A stretch of DNA of 64,000 nucleotides from Petunia secreta (Eukaryota; Streptophyta; Magnoliopsida; Solanales; Solanaceae). The first letter of the stretch is position 1. Each line of letters starts with the position of its first letter. The notes under the pieces were generated by a model. The model saw only the letters and a program-made list of their open reading frames with translations, had not been told where the DNA came from and searched no databases. Of the stretch, positions 41,561 to 51,199 are shown piece by piece. The position numbers and the translations under genes were made by a program. The DNA is taken from the NCBI GenBank assembly GCA_029990175.1, contig JARKIP010000005.1, forward strand, positions 34,977,501 to 35,041,500, read 5' to 3'.

Positions 41561-43831
41561 AACCCGAAGCATTGATTAAGGGTACACAGCCTGACATCGA
41601 TTTGTCATTTTAAATTAGCTGAGGGCACACAACCCGAAGCGTCGATTGAGGCTACACAGCTCGATATCGATTTGTCATTTAAAATTAGCTGAGGGCACAT
41701 AACCAGAAGAGTCGATTGAGGGTACACATCCCGATATCGATTTGTCATTTTAAATTAGTTGAGGGCATACAACCCGAAGTGTCGATTGAGGGTACACAAC
41801 CCGATATCAATTTGTCATTTTAAATTAGCTGTGGGCTCACAACCCAAAGCGTCGATTGAGGGTACATATCCCGATATCGATTAGTCATTTAAATTAGCTG
41901 AGGGCACACAACCCGAAGCGTCGATTGAGGCTACACCGCCCGATATCGATTTGTCATTTTAAATTAGCTGAGGGCACACAACCCGAAGTGTTGATTGAGG
42001 GTACACAGCCCGATATCGATTTGTCATTTAAATTAGCAGAGGGCACACAACCGGAAGCGTCGATTGAGGGTACGCAGCCCGATGTCGATTTGTCATTTTA
42101 AATTAGCTGAGGGCACACAACCGGAAGCGTAGATTGAGGGTACACAGCCCGATATCGATTTGTCATTTTAAATTAGTTGAGGGCACAAAACCCGAAGCGT
42201 CGATTGAGGGTACACAACCCGATATCAATTTGTCATTTTAAATTAGATGTGGGCTCACAACCCAAAGCATCGATTGAGGGTACACAGCCCGATATCGATT
42301 TGTCATTTAAATTAGCTGAGGGTACACAACCCAAAGCATCGATTGAGGGTACACATCCCGATATCGATTTGTCATTTAATTAGCTGAAGGCACACAACCC
42401 GAAGCATCGACTGAGGGTACACTGCCCGATATCGATTTGTCATCTAAATTAGCTGAGGCCACACAACCCGGATTGTTGATTGAGGGTACCCAGCCTGATA
42501 TCGATTTATCATTTAAATTAGCTTAGGGCACATAACCTGAAGCGTTGATTGAGGGTACACAGCTCGATATCGATTTGTCATTTAAATTGGCTGAGCGCAC
42601 ACAACCCGAAGCATCGATACAGATCCCGATAACGATTTGTCATTTTAAATTAGCTTGGGGCATATAACCTGAAGCGTTGATTGAGGGTACACAGCCTGAT
42701 ATCGATTTGTCATATTAAATTAGCTGAGGGCACACAACCCGAAGTGTCCATTGAGGGTACACAGCCCGATATCGATTTGTCATTTAAATTAGCTGAGGGC
42801 ACACAACCTGAAGCGTCGATTGAGGGGACACAGCCCGATATCGATTTGTCATTTAAATTAGCAGAGGGCACACAACCGGAAGCGTCGATTGAGGGTACAC
42901 AGCCCGATATCGATTTGTCATTTTAAATTAGCTGAGGGCACACAACCCGAAGTGTTGATTGAGGGTACACAGCCCGATATCGATTTGTCATTTAAATTAG
43001 CAGAGGGCACACAACCGGAAGTGTCGATTGAGGGTACACAGCCCGATATCGATTTTTCATTTTAAATTAGCTGAGGGCACACAACCGGAAGCGTGGATTG
43101 AGGGTACACAGCCCGATATCGATTTCTCAGTTTAAATTAGTTGAGGGCACACAACCCGAAGCGTCGATTGAGGGTACACAAACCGATATCAATTTGTCAT
43201 TTTAAATTAGATGTGGGCTCACAACCCAAAGCATCGATTGAGGGTTCACAACCCGATATCAATTTGTCATTTAAATTAGCTGAGGGCACACAACCCGAAG
43301 CATCGATTGAGGGTACACATCCCGATATCGATTTGTCATCTAAATTAGCTGAGGCCACACAACCCGGAGTGTTGATTGAGGGTACCCAGCCTGATATCGA
43401 TTTATCATTTCAATTAGCTGAGGGCACACAACCTGAAGCGTTGATTGAGGGTACACAGCCCGATATCGATTTGTCATTTAAATTGGCTGAGCGCACACAA
43501 CCCGAAGCATCGATACAGATCCCGATAACGATTTGTCATTTTAAATTAGCTTGGGGCACATAACCTGAAGCGTTGATTGAGGGTACACAGCCTGATATCG
43601 ATTTGTCATTTTAAATTAGCTGAGGGCACACAACCCGAAGTGTCCATTGAGGGTACACAGCCCGATATCGATTTGTCATTTAAATTAGCTGAGGGCACAC
43701 AACCTGAAGCGTCGATTGAGGGGACACAGCCCGATATCGATTTGTCATTTAAATTGGCTGAGCGCACACAACCCGAAGCATCGATACAGAGCCCAATAAC
43801 GATTTGTCATTTTAAATTAGCTTAGGGCACA

Positions 43832-43836
43832 TAACC
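43832..43836. repeat. Target-site duplication of element 1, left (TAACC)
   Basis: TAACC at 43832-43836 is repeated at 49204-49208, immediately outside the two LTR ends. Removing the element and one TAACC restores a normal monomer (GGCACATAACCCGAAGCATT) identical to other copies such as the one near 41560. A 5-bp duplication is standard for Ty3/gypsy integration. Confidence 0.95.
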
Positions 43837-44667
43837 TGATGCAAGCTAAACCGTGAGTTTACACCTTGCAATCGAAGACAACAAACAAGATGCGGAAACG
43901 ATGAAGATAAGGTGCGGAAGCAACAAAGTAACACGGATAATAAGAAATCGGGGAAGGGGGAGGACAGAAATAGAAGAATGAATGGATAATCACAGTCAAA
44001 ACATTGATTGATTATCCAGGGGAGAAAATGAAACTTGAACCTAGCAAGGATTCATACTAGTGATGAAATCCATTTCGGTTCCAAGCCATAGAAGGCATAC
44101 ACGAAGCCTCGGGCTTCAAACAAGAATGGCTCGGCCAATTCTATCTCTATTCTCTCAATTCAATATCAACTAAAAACTATCTCCTAATGAGCTATGCTTG
44201 GAGTTTATATAGACAATAAAAGGGGCAAAATAGTAAAGTGGTCACAGGTGACCAATGAGATAAAGCCACGCAGGGCTGGAGTAGCTTATGTGTTCGGCAG
44301 CTCAGCTCGAACACGTTGTCTTCGGACGCTTGTTTGCCTCGGTCACGTTTGGACTCGAACACCCTTGCCTCGGGCACACTTGTAGCCCTTTGATCGATTC
44401 TCTGTTCGGCGTCGCTCTTCCTCGGTTCGGTTGCTTTCAGCTTCGGGCTCAAACTTGATCGTTACTTGTGCTCGATCTCACAGCTCCCCGAAGTCAGTGT
44501 CAGCACCGGTCACTTGTCGTCTGATCGGTGGATTTCCAAAGTTGTTGCTCGTCGAGGCAGTCTTCGGCATCTTCCATTCCGGCCACACTTTGATCGTGGG
44601 CGCTATGTGACTCCTCGGTGGACTTGCTTGATGAATCGAACAGGTGAGCCTGGTTCGTATTGCATCA
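43837..44667 (-). repeat. Element 1 3' LTR (831 bp)
   Basis: It is the left LTR on the map but the 3' LTR in the direction of transcription. It differs from 48373-49203 at about nine positions by eye (~1.1%), clustered partly around 44288-44310. It contains the - strand TATA-like CTATATAA at 44205-44212. Open frames within it are incidental. Confidence 0.95.
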
Positions 44668-44680
44668 TCCTCCCCTTCTT
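44668..44680 (-). promoter_or_regulatory. Element 1 polypurine tract
   Basis: On the - strand it reads AAGAAGGGGAGGA and directly abuts the 3' LTR. This is the usual plus-strand DNA primer of LTR retrotransposons. The same tract stands at the same place in element 2. Confidence 0.9.
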
Positions 44681-44769
44681 GAAAGGATTTCGTCCTCGAA
44701 ATCAAACCGTCAAGACCTGCAACAAGGCAAAGACAAACAAAGCTTCCTACTTCGAAAGTAGGTTAGTGT

Positions 44770-47181
44770 TTAAGAGTGGAAAACACTCTTATGATAGAGC
44801 CAAGCATCAATAATGATCAAACAGCCTACGTCTCCGAAGGAAACAACAAGTTCTTGGCTCAAGTAGGAACTGTAACGAACACATGAGTACACGAAGAGAT
44901 CAATAGGACACTTTATATGAAAGATGTGACGATCAAAGGCCCTATCACCTCTAAACTCGTAGTCATCATACCGAGCCCTAAATTCACTTTTATCACCATG
45001 GGGCTTATAGACTTCGGTATGCAGTATACTCGTGGTGTGATCAACATGTGGAATGGAGTAAGTAAAATGATTGACTCGACAACCGACATCGAATACTCCA
45101 CTCCCCTTCTTAAAAGCAATCGCATTCACACCAAGAGGTAGCTTTTCACCTCCCAAATGAACTCCAAGACAACCCTTCTCTTTAGACAGACTTCCGAAGA
45201 AGGTCTCAAATAATGGATTATCTACGGGGTTAAGCCTTTCAAACCGAGGTGGTTCTCCTCGAGTCGGATGCTCATCACCATCTCCTTCGAACAGAGGGTT
45301 AGTGAAAATAAGTTCACTGCCCATCAAAGGTGCATCCGAACCCAGGTCATCGACCACACTTGAGGAGTCATCGAATATAATCCGATCCAACTCATCCACT
45401 AAGGACTCCTCAAGGGTATCATCTTCCTCACTACAACACACAGATCCACCATAGGCAATAATTTCAACAAGGGTATGATCAAACAACTCATTTTCCCCTT
45501 TATCAAAGATTGGTGGTGTGTCATAACAAGGGTCACAAGTAAGGTCAACTACAACTTCATCACTAAAGGGAGATTCGATGAAGATCGAGCTCACATCATG
45601 ATGTGGCATATCAATTCTCTCAACTAGTGGTTCACATTCACTCACAAGTTGACCATTCGAATCTACACTAGTTGCAAACACATTGTAATCATACAAATCA
45701 TCAACTAGCATAGAGTTTTCACATACAATTTCATAAGACAAGGAAGTATCGTGCTCACGGGAAGGAAATCGAACACTTACCTCGGAGTGACCTTCGGTTT
45801 CTCTCACTGTCTCTGAAGTCTCATAAGTAGTTTCTTCTTCGTGAAGCTCACATGAAAGATCTTTTTCACCTTGTCTATCTACTTCGGCAAACGGTTGAGG
45901 CTCCATCGGTTTGCCTCCAAGAGTTCTTGCACAAGAGTTCGAACAAGTAGAAGGAGAAGATAAGAGGTTAATGTTAGAATAAGGGGTGTCCTCACTCTCA
46001 TCGATTCTTTTTCCCTCTTTCTTTTCCCTCATTTTTCTTTCGAGGTCAGGTGTGGGTTTGGGTGGTGACAACTCACTCACATCACTCTTCACAGCCTCTC
46101 CTTTTTCCTCTCGAGAGTTGTCACCGGTCACTCCCTTACTCCTCTCTATCTTTTGTCTCTCATATTCGGGTGAGTTTGGTCGGGGACCAAGAATACCCAT
46201 AGCTGGAGTAGGTGGACCTTTAACATCGACCCGAAGTCTAGGACTCGAAGACTCATCAACCGAGGTCTCATTCTTCGTTATCGAGCATGGCTCCGAAGCC
46301 GTTGTCCTCGGGATCCCGGCAGGATCAAGGTTAACAAGACTCACATCCACACCTCGCAGTTCGGCTATGATCCCCAATAGTTCAGTCATGATATCGGCCG
46401 TTGTGATAACCTTGTTAACTTCGGTCGACTCTTTTCTTGCAATTATCCCACCACTTCTTGCGCTCGTAGGACTCTTCGTTGGCACCTTTCTAAGTACAGA
46501 ATTTCCTCCATTAGTGGTAGCACCACTAGAATAACTCCCACTTCCTTTCACTCTTCCAACATTAGAAGTTTTGTTGAAAGTCGAGGAAGGAGTTTTAGCA
46601 TGGAACCCGTGAGAACTTCTCCTCGAAGAAGGTGTTCGGTAGAAACCTCCTCTACCCTCCTCGGGTCCATAACCACCAATGCTCCTCGAGCCACCCTTTC
46701 CATAGGACTTGGAAGCATTGAATCGTGTGCCACGACTATAAGTTGCAAATCTTCCTCCTCCCATGGAACAGCCTCCACCACCTCCTATCCCGAAGGAAGG
46801 AGTTCTACCACTCTCTTGTGTTCCACACGAGACACCGACGGAAGAAGACATCAAATAGTTTGCTCGGTCAACTTCGTCATCGACCTCCTCGATGTCACAC
46901 TCATCATATTCAAGCTCATCACAATGAGAGTAAGTAGAGCCATCGTACCTCGAAGCGTCACTACCCTCGTATTCTTGACCCGAAGCAAAAGATTCTTCTC
47001 GTTCATCTTCACAGGCTTCGTAGTCTTCTTCGTCTTCGTATTCACCATAGTGACCTGCTTCGTCCTCGTAAGAGCCATAGTCCCCGGTGTCATTATAACA
47101 ATCATCACCTCCGTAGGAACCATAGTCTCCATCATCTCCACACGAATCATACCCTCCGTAGCTACCATCATCCGAAGACAT
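44770..47181 (-). CDS. Element 1 accessory ORF, 803 aa, function unknown
   Basis: The first ATG is at 47181 (MSSDDGSYGG), directly after a TTTATTGCAG acceptor-like sequence. An upstream non-ATG extension of ten codons is ignored. Residues 1-110 are very acidic, with GDYGSY/GEYEDE-like repeats rich in Asp, Glu, Tyr and Gly. Residues 125-245 are Gly/Ser/Arg-rich and basic. From about residue 300 to the end it is homologous to the element 2 ORF: SPRLRVDVKGPPTPAMGILG, a charged segment EKKEGKRIDESEDTPYSN, LVDDLYDYNVFATSVDSNGQ, DPCYDTPPIFDKGE, KKGSGVFDV, and the C-terminal IDAWLYHKSVF. No catalytic motif, zinc knuckle or membrane helix pair is evident. It may be a highly derived Gag-like or accessory protein. 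The intact frame suggests past selection, but the role is unknown. Confidence 0.8.
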   Translation of the reverse strand: MSSDDGSYGGYDSCGDDGDYGSYGGDDCYNDTGDYGSYEDEAGHYGEYEDEEDYEACEDEREESFASGQEYEGSDASRYDGSTYSHCDELEYDECDIEEVDDEVDRANYLMSSSVGVSCGTQESGRTPSFGIGGGGGCSMGGGRFATYSRGTRFNASKSYGKGGSRSIGGYGPEEGRGGFYRTPSSRRSSHGFHAKTPSSTFNKTSNVGRVKGSGSYSSGATTNGGNSVLRKVPTKSPTSARSGGIIARKESTEVNKVITTADIMTELLGIIAELRGVDVSLVNLDPAGIPRTTASEPCSITKNETSVDESSSPRLRVDVKGPPTPAMGILGPRPNSPEYERQKIERSKGVTGDNSREEKGEAVKSDVSELSPPKPTPDLERKMREKKEGKRIDESEDTPYSNINLLSSPSTCSNSCARTLGGKPMEPQPFAEVDRQGEKDLSCELHEEETTYETSETVRETEGHSEVSVRFPSREHDTSLSYEIVCENSMLVDDLYDYNVFATSVDSNGQLVSECEPLVERIDMPHHDVSSIFIESPFSDEVVVDLTCDPCYDTPPIFDKGENELFDHTLVEIIAYGGSVCCSEEDDTLEESLVDELDRIIFDDSSSVVDDLGSDAPLMGSELIFTNPLFEGDGDEHPTRGEPPRFERLNPVDNPLFETFFGSLSKEKGCLGVHLGGEKLPLGVNAIAFKKGSGVFDVGCRVNHFTYSIPHVDHTTSILHTEVYKPHGDKSEFRARYDDYEFRGDRAFDRHIFHIKCPIDLFVYSCVRYSSYLSQELVVSFGDVGCLIIIDAWLYHKSVFHS

Positions 47182-48372
47182 AGCTGCAATAAACAAAGTA
47201 AAGGACCTCACAAGTTCACTCCCTCACGTGTATCACTCGAGCAATGTTCACTCAGTTTCTTTCCACTCGTGTTTACACTCAAGGTCGTTGGCTTTTGTGA
47301 CCTCACTCTATTGTTCTCACCACTCAGCCTTTTTCCACTCAAGTTGGCCTTGCCTTCTTGTTAGGAAACCGAAGTGATAAGTCACAACTAGTACTTTCCA
47401 AGCTAAGGTTCGGAAAGAGTTTATATGACTCGATGGAACGGTAGCTATTTAACTGCGCACGGGGAGTCAAAGAAATTTCTACGAAGTTGGACTTCGATCA
47501 CCCCACGCACGAGTTCCTATAGGCTCAGATTCGATAGTACGACCTCAAGTAGAAAGAATTACTCCAGAGATCCACTATCGAGAATATTCGGACACAAGAA
47601 AAGTGAAATCCTAAGAGAATCTACCTCCTCCTCGGTTCCGCTTCGGAATTTTCCGAATACGTCACTTCGGCACAAGTGTTTCCTCCTCGGTGCAGATAGG
47701 GTTTAACCTTATCCACTTTTTCCCTTTTCTAGCCGACAACTTTTCACCTGGGGTTTTAGATTTGACAGTTTACCCCTTTCTTCTTCAATGGAACAGTGAA
47801 CCTTTACTCCGGTGTACGGACAATATCAACATTCGTTCACAGTCCACTAACAACAGATTAAGCTCAAGATTTGGGTCGTCTCCGGTTTTTACAACGTCGG
47901 AGATCACTCCAGTTCCAAGCGGAGCTAAGAACACAGCTCACATCGTCCGTACACTGTCAACAATGTCAACACGCTTCCGGCGTACGGACGGTGGCGAAAC
48001 AGTGGAACTTCGATTTTAAGCACAAAATCGACCCAAATACCTCAACAACCACCAGTTTTCATCAATAAACACCAAAACACAACTGGGGTTCGATTTTCAA
48101 CTTCACCACGTCAAGAACAGTCCAAAAATTGAAGGAAAAACCCTAGTTACAAACGATGTACGTCGGGTATCCAAATTGATCCTAAGACAGTGGTGAATCC
48201 AAATATATGACTGTTTAATCCAACAATCAATCAGTCAACACAAATTTTTGAATTTTCTTCTTTTTACTTTTTTGTTTTTGTAAAATAAGAACAGACAGAA
48301 AATTAAAGATAAGATGAACAAGGAACGTGGATTCGTAGGAACGAAATCCAAGTCTTGCTCTGATACCAAAAC
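47182..48372 (-). other. Element 1 untranslated leader (~1.19 kb)
   Basis: It lies between the primer site and the ORF. The first ~60 nt after the primer site resemble the element 2 leader (TTCGTTCCTACGAATCCACG, TTGTTCATCTTATCTTTA). A repeated GTACGGAC core occurs at about 47813 and 47981 and inverted at about 47947. It ends in TTTACTTTGTTTATTGCAG just before the ATG, a plausible 3' splice site. Short open frames on the + strand (for example 47425-47706, 47690-48019) have no support as genes. Confidence 0.6.
48357..48368 (-). promoter_or_regulatory. Element 1 primer binding site (initiator tRNA-Met)
   Basis: On the - strand it reads TGGTATCAGAGC, four bases (GTTT) inside the 5' LTR end. This is the standard plant site complementary to the 3' end of initiator tRNA-Met. 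Confidence 0.95.
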
Positions 48373-49203
48373 TGATGCAAGCTAAACCGTGAGTTTACAC
48401 CTTGCAATCGAAGACAACAAACAAGACGCGGAAACGATGAAGATAAGGTGCGGAAGCAACAAAGTAACACGGATAATAAGAAATCGGGGAAGGGGGAGGA
48501 CAGAAATAGAAGAATGAATGGATAATCACAGTCAAAACATTGATTGATTATCCAGGGGAGAAAATGAAACTTGAACCTAGCAAGGATTCATACTAGTGAT
48601 GAAATCCATTTCGGTTCCAAGCCATAGAAGGCATACACGAAGCCTCGGGCTTCAATCAAGAATGGCTCGGCCAATTCTATCTCTATTCTCTCAATTCAAT
48701 ATCAACTAAAAACTATCTCCTAATGAGCTATGCTAGGAGTTTATATAGACAATAAAAGGGGCAAAATAGTAAAGTGGTCACAGGTGACCAATGAGATAAA
48801 GCCACGCAGGGTTGGAGTAGCTTAGGTGTTTGGCTGCTTAGCTCGAACACGTTGTCTTCGGACGCTTGTTTGCCTCGGTCACGTTTGGACTCGAACACCC
48901 TTGCCTCGGGCACACTTGTAGCCCTTTGATCGATTCTCTGTTCGGAGTCGCTCTTCCTCGGTTCGGTTGCTTTCAGCTTCGGGCTCAAACTTGATCGTTA
49001 CTTGTGCTCGATCTCACAGCTCCCCGAAGTCAGTGTCAGCACCGGTCACTTGTCGTCTGATCGGTGGATTTCCAAAGTTGTTGCTCGTCGAGGCAGTCTT
49101 CGGCATCTTCCATTCCGGCCACACTTTGATCGTGGGCGCTATGTGACTCCTCGGTGGACTTGCTTGATGAATCGAACAGGTGAGCCTGGTTCGTATTGCA
49201 TCA
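48373..49203 (-). repeat. Element 1 5' LTR (831 bp)
   Basis: It is the right LTR on the map and drives - strand transcription. Its end is followed by TAACC at 49204-49208. Compared on the - strand with the element 2 LTR, the R-U5 half is recognisably related (GGTTCAAGTTTC, GGATAATCAAT, TTCTTCTATTTCT, TTGCTTCCGCA) while the U3 half is not. Confidence 0.95.
48741..48748 (-). promoter_or_regulatory. Element 1 LTR TATA box
   Basis: CTATATAA on the - strand, preceding the R-U5-like half of the LTR. Transcription would start some 30 bp further (near 48710). The assignment is by motif and position only. Confidence 0.6.
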
Positions 49204-50377
49204 TAACCCGAAGCATTGATTAAGGGTACACAGCCTGACATCGATTTGTCATTTTAAATTAGCTGAGGGCACACAACCCGAAGCGTCGATTGAGGCTACA
49301 CAGCTCGATATCGATTTGTCATTTAAAATTAGCTGAGGGCACATAACCAGAAGAGTCGATTGAGGGTACACATCCCGATATCGATTTGTCATTTTAAATT
49401 AGTTGAGGGCATACAACCCGAAGTGTCGATTGAGGGTACACAACCCGATATCAATTTGTCATTTTAAATTAGCTGTGGGCTCACAACCCAAAGCGTCGAT
49501 TGAGGGTACATATCCCGATATCGATTTGTCATTTAAATTAGCTGGGGCACACAACCCGAAGCGTCGATTGAGGCTACACCGCCCGATATCGATTTGTCAT
49601 TTTAAATTAGCTGAGGGCACACAACCGGAAGCGTGGATTGAGGGTACACAGCCCGATATCGATTTGTCATTTTAAATTAGTTGAGGGCACACAACCCGAA
49701 GCGTCGATTGAGGGTACACAACCCGATATCAATTTGTCATTTTAAATTAGATGTGGGCTCACAACCCAAAGCATCGATTGAGGGTACACAGCCCGATATC
49801 GATTTGTCATTTAAATTAGCTGAGGGCACACAACCCGAAGCATCGATTGAGGGTACACATCCCGATATCGATTTGTCATTTAAATTAGCTGAAGGCACAC
49901 AACCCGAAGCATCGACTGAGGGTACACTACCCGATATCGATTTGTCATCTAAATTAGCTGAGGCCACACAACCCGGAGTGTTGATTGAGGGTAGCCAGCC
50001 TGATATCGATTTATCATTTAAATTAGCTGAGGGCACACAACCTGAAGCGTTGATTGAGGGTGCACAGCCCGATATCGATTTGTCATTTAAATTGGCCGAG
50101 CGCACACAACCCGAAGCATCGATACAAATCCCGATAACGATTTGTCATTTTAAATTAGCTTGGGGCACATAACCTGAAGCGTTGATTGAGGGTACACAGC
50201 CTGATAACGATTTGTCATTTTAAATTAGCTGAGGGCACACAACCCGAAGTGTCCATTGAGGGTACACAGCCCGATATCGATTTGTCATTTAAATTAGCTG
50301 AGGGGACACAACCTGAAGCGTCGATTGAGGGGACACAGCCCGATATCAATTTGTCATTTAAATTGGCTGAGCGCACA
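49204..50377. repeat. Satellite array block 2, about 17 monomers between the two insertions
   Basis: It continues block 1 exactly after the element 1 target duplication (TAACC at 49204-49208) and ends with the element 2 target duplication GCACA at 50373-50377. Monomer type and orientation match the flanking blocks, including the GGTACC-like variant (here mutated to GGTAGCC at about 49991) and the short CGATACAAATCCCG monomer. Confidence 0.97.
50373..50377. repeat. Target-site duplication of element 2, left (GCACA)
   Basis: GCACA at 50373-50377 is repeated at 55837-55841 directly outside the LTRs. Removing the element gives GGCTGAGCGCACACAACCCG, identical to the normal monomer variant seen elsewhere. 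The 5-bp length agrees with Ty3/gypsy integrase. Confidence 0.95.
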
Positions 50378-50577
50378 TGATAAGATCCAAATTGGAGCCA
50401 AAGCGCCAACCATCAAGAGCCAAGCATGAGAGCACAAAGGATACAAGGCAAGGGCACCGGAGGAGGGTTCGAGAGTGATTTGGAGTCATGGACTTGAGCG
50501 CCAATGAGGGAGGACCGGCTACGGACCAAGGAGGAACACTTAGAGTCCATTTTGAGCCGTTTCCAAGTCTTCCAGGA

Positions 50578-50735
50578 AGGAGGCGGACCGCCCATTGGAC
50601 TAGGCGGACCGCCTAGTTGACTACACCTCTCAGGATCTCTGGCCGCCTACTGCAGAGGCGGACCGCCCATTTTTCCAGGCTGGGCGCCTACTCTGGGCGC
50701 CTACTATTCAGGCGGGGCGCCTAGTGTGCTGAAGG
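50578..50735 (+). promoter_or_regulatory. GC-rich palindromic motif cluster in U3 of element 2
   Basis: Three GGCGGACCGCC copies plus GGCGGGGCGCC and GGGCGCC variants lie within about 155 bp. One, at 50599-50617, is a near-perfect palindrome with 9-bp arms around a central A (ACTAGGCGG-A-CCGCCTAGT). The cluster sits 120-275 bp upstream of the TATA box, where enhancer-like repeats are common. The same motif recurs in the leader (51671-51790). Function is inferred from position only. The cluster is duplicated in the 3' LTR at about 55232-55380. Confidence 0.6.
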
Positions 50736-50853
50736 CCTATCCGGGTTTCCTACTTATTTTGAGTGTAATTCCAACTATAGCCCTAAGTGACATGTATTGT
50801 TTTGACTAGACTTAGGGGCTATTTAGACATTTTATTTAGAAATGTGGTGAACC

Positions 50854-50861
50854 TATAAATA
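50854..50861 (+). promoter_or_regulatory. Element 2 LTR TATA box
   Basis: TATAAATA in the context ACCTATAAATACCACAC, a canonical plant TATA context. The expected start is about 50885. The 3' LTR has the same box near 55506. Confidence 0.75.
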
Positions 50862-51187
50862 CCACACTTAGTCATTTATTTCATTTAGCTTGTTTAGATT
50901 TGAAGAATAGACTTAGAGTAAGAGAGGCAAGGCCTTCTTCTTTGTAGAAGCTTGAAGCTTCGGATTATCTCTTCGCTTGGAGCCTATGGAGATCCGTCAC
51001 TAGTACGGAATCCTTGTATGGTTCAAGTTTCCCTTCCTCTCTCGGATAATCAATTCATGGTTTGAATCGTTTATCCATTCTCTTTCTTCTATTTCTATTC
51101 TCCCCAATCCCTTACTTTCTTGTTATCTTGTGATTGTTGCTTCCGCATTCTTGTTACTTGCTTCCGCGTATTTGGGTCTTATCAGTT

Positions 51188-51199
51188 TGGTATCAGAGC
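51188..51199 (+). promoter_or_regulatory. Element 2 primer binding site (initiator tRNA-Met)
   Basis: TGGTATCAGAGC begins three bases after the 5' LTR end (GTT spacer). It matches the plant initiator tRNA-Met 3' end complement, as in element 1. Confidence 0.95.

Larger units (their letters stand above)
5568..43836. repeat. Satellite array block 1, ~69/70-bp monomers, about 550 copies
   Basis: A head-to-tail tandem array. One monomer runs GAGGGTACACAGCCCGATAT / CGATTTGTCATTTAAATTAG / CTGAGGGCACACAACCCGAA / GCGTCGATT, which is 69 bp. Many copies have one extra T in the ATTTAAAT core, giving 70 bp. A recurrent short form (GCATCGATACAGAGCCCGATAACG) lacks 7 bp. Orientation is constant throughout. 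Almost every monomer has GATATCGAT, so an EcoRV digest should give a ~69-bp ladder. Because 69 is a multiple of three, runs of 69-bp units leave open frames on both strands, with 23-residue repeats containing EGTQP on + and SANLNDKSISGCVPSI on -; I do not treat these as genes. Variants are shared between distant copies in blocks, showing higher-order amplification. Confidence 0.98.
43837..49203 (-). mobile_element. Element 1: complete 5367-bp non-autonomous LTR retrotransposon
   Basis: Two 831-bp direct LTRs (43837-44667 and 48373-49203) begin TGATGCAA and end TTGCATCA, a perfect 8-bp terminal inverted repeat. They are flanked by the 5-bp duplication TAACC. The primer site and polypurine tract place transcription on the - strand. 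The internal region is only 3705 bp. It encodes one ORF with no RT, RNase H, integrase or recognisable intact protease, so mobilisation must use enzymes from another element. Next to the polypurine tract is TTCGAGGACGAAATCCTTTC (- strand), the segment that in many plant chromoviruses encodes the end of integrase (FEDEIL). That suggests descent from a chromovirus. About nine LTR mismatches point to an older insertion than element 2. Confidence 0.95.
50378..51184 (+). repeat. Element 2 5' LTR (807 bp)
   Basis: It begins TGATAAGATCC and ends GGGTCTTATCA. U3 carries a GC-rich cluster of palindromic GGCGGACCGCC motifs. A TATAAATA box at 50854 is followed by the R-U5 half shared with element 1. Open frames inside the LTR (such as - strand 50413-50595, which recurs in the other LTR) are not regarded as genes. 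Confidence 0.96.

Noticed and set aside
5568..43836. CRISPR array or prokaryotic repeat
   Set aside because: Monomers are contiguous with no unique spacers, the surroundings are plant retroelements, and there are no cas genes.
45986..47364. + strand ORFs of 182 and 254 codons opposite the element 1 gene
   Set aside because: They are antisense shadows of the 803-codon gene, with Ser/Thr/Leu/Ile-rich composition reflecting the reverse complement of its acidic repeats.
47425..48068. + strand ORFs in the element 1 leader
   Set aside because: They are antisense to the transcript leader, short, and without recognisable motifs.
50413..50595. Small - strand ORF repeated exactly at 55065-55247
   Set aside because: It lies inside the LTR and is duplicated only because the LTR is duplicated. 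No start context or family support.
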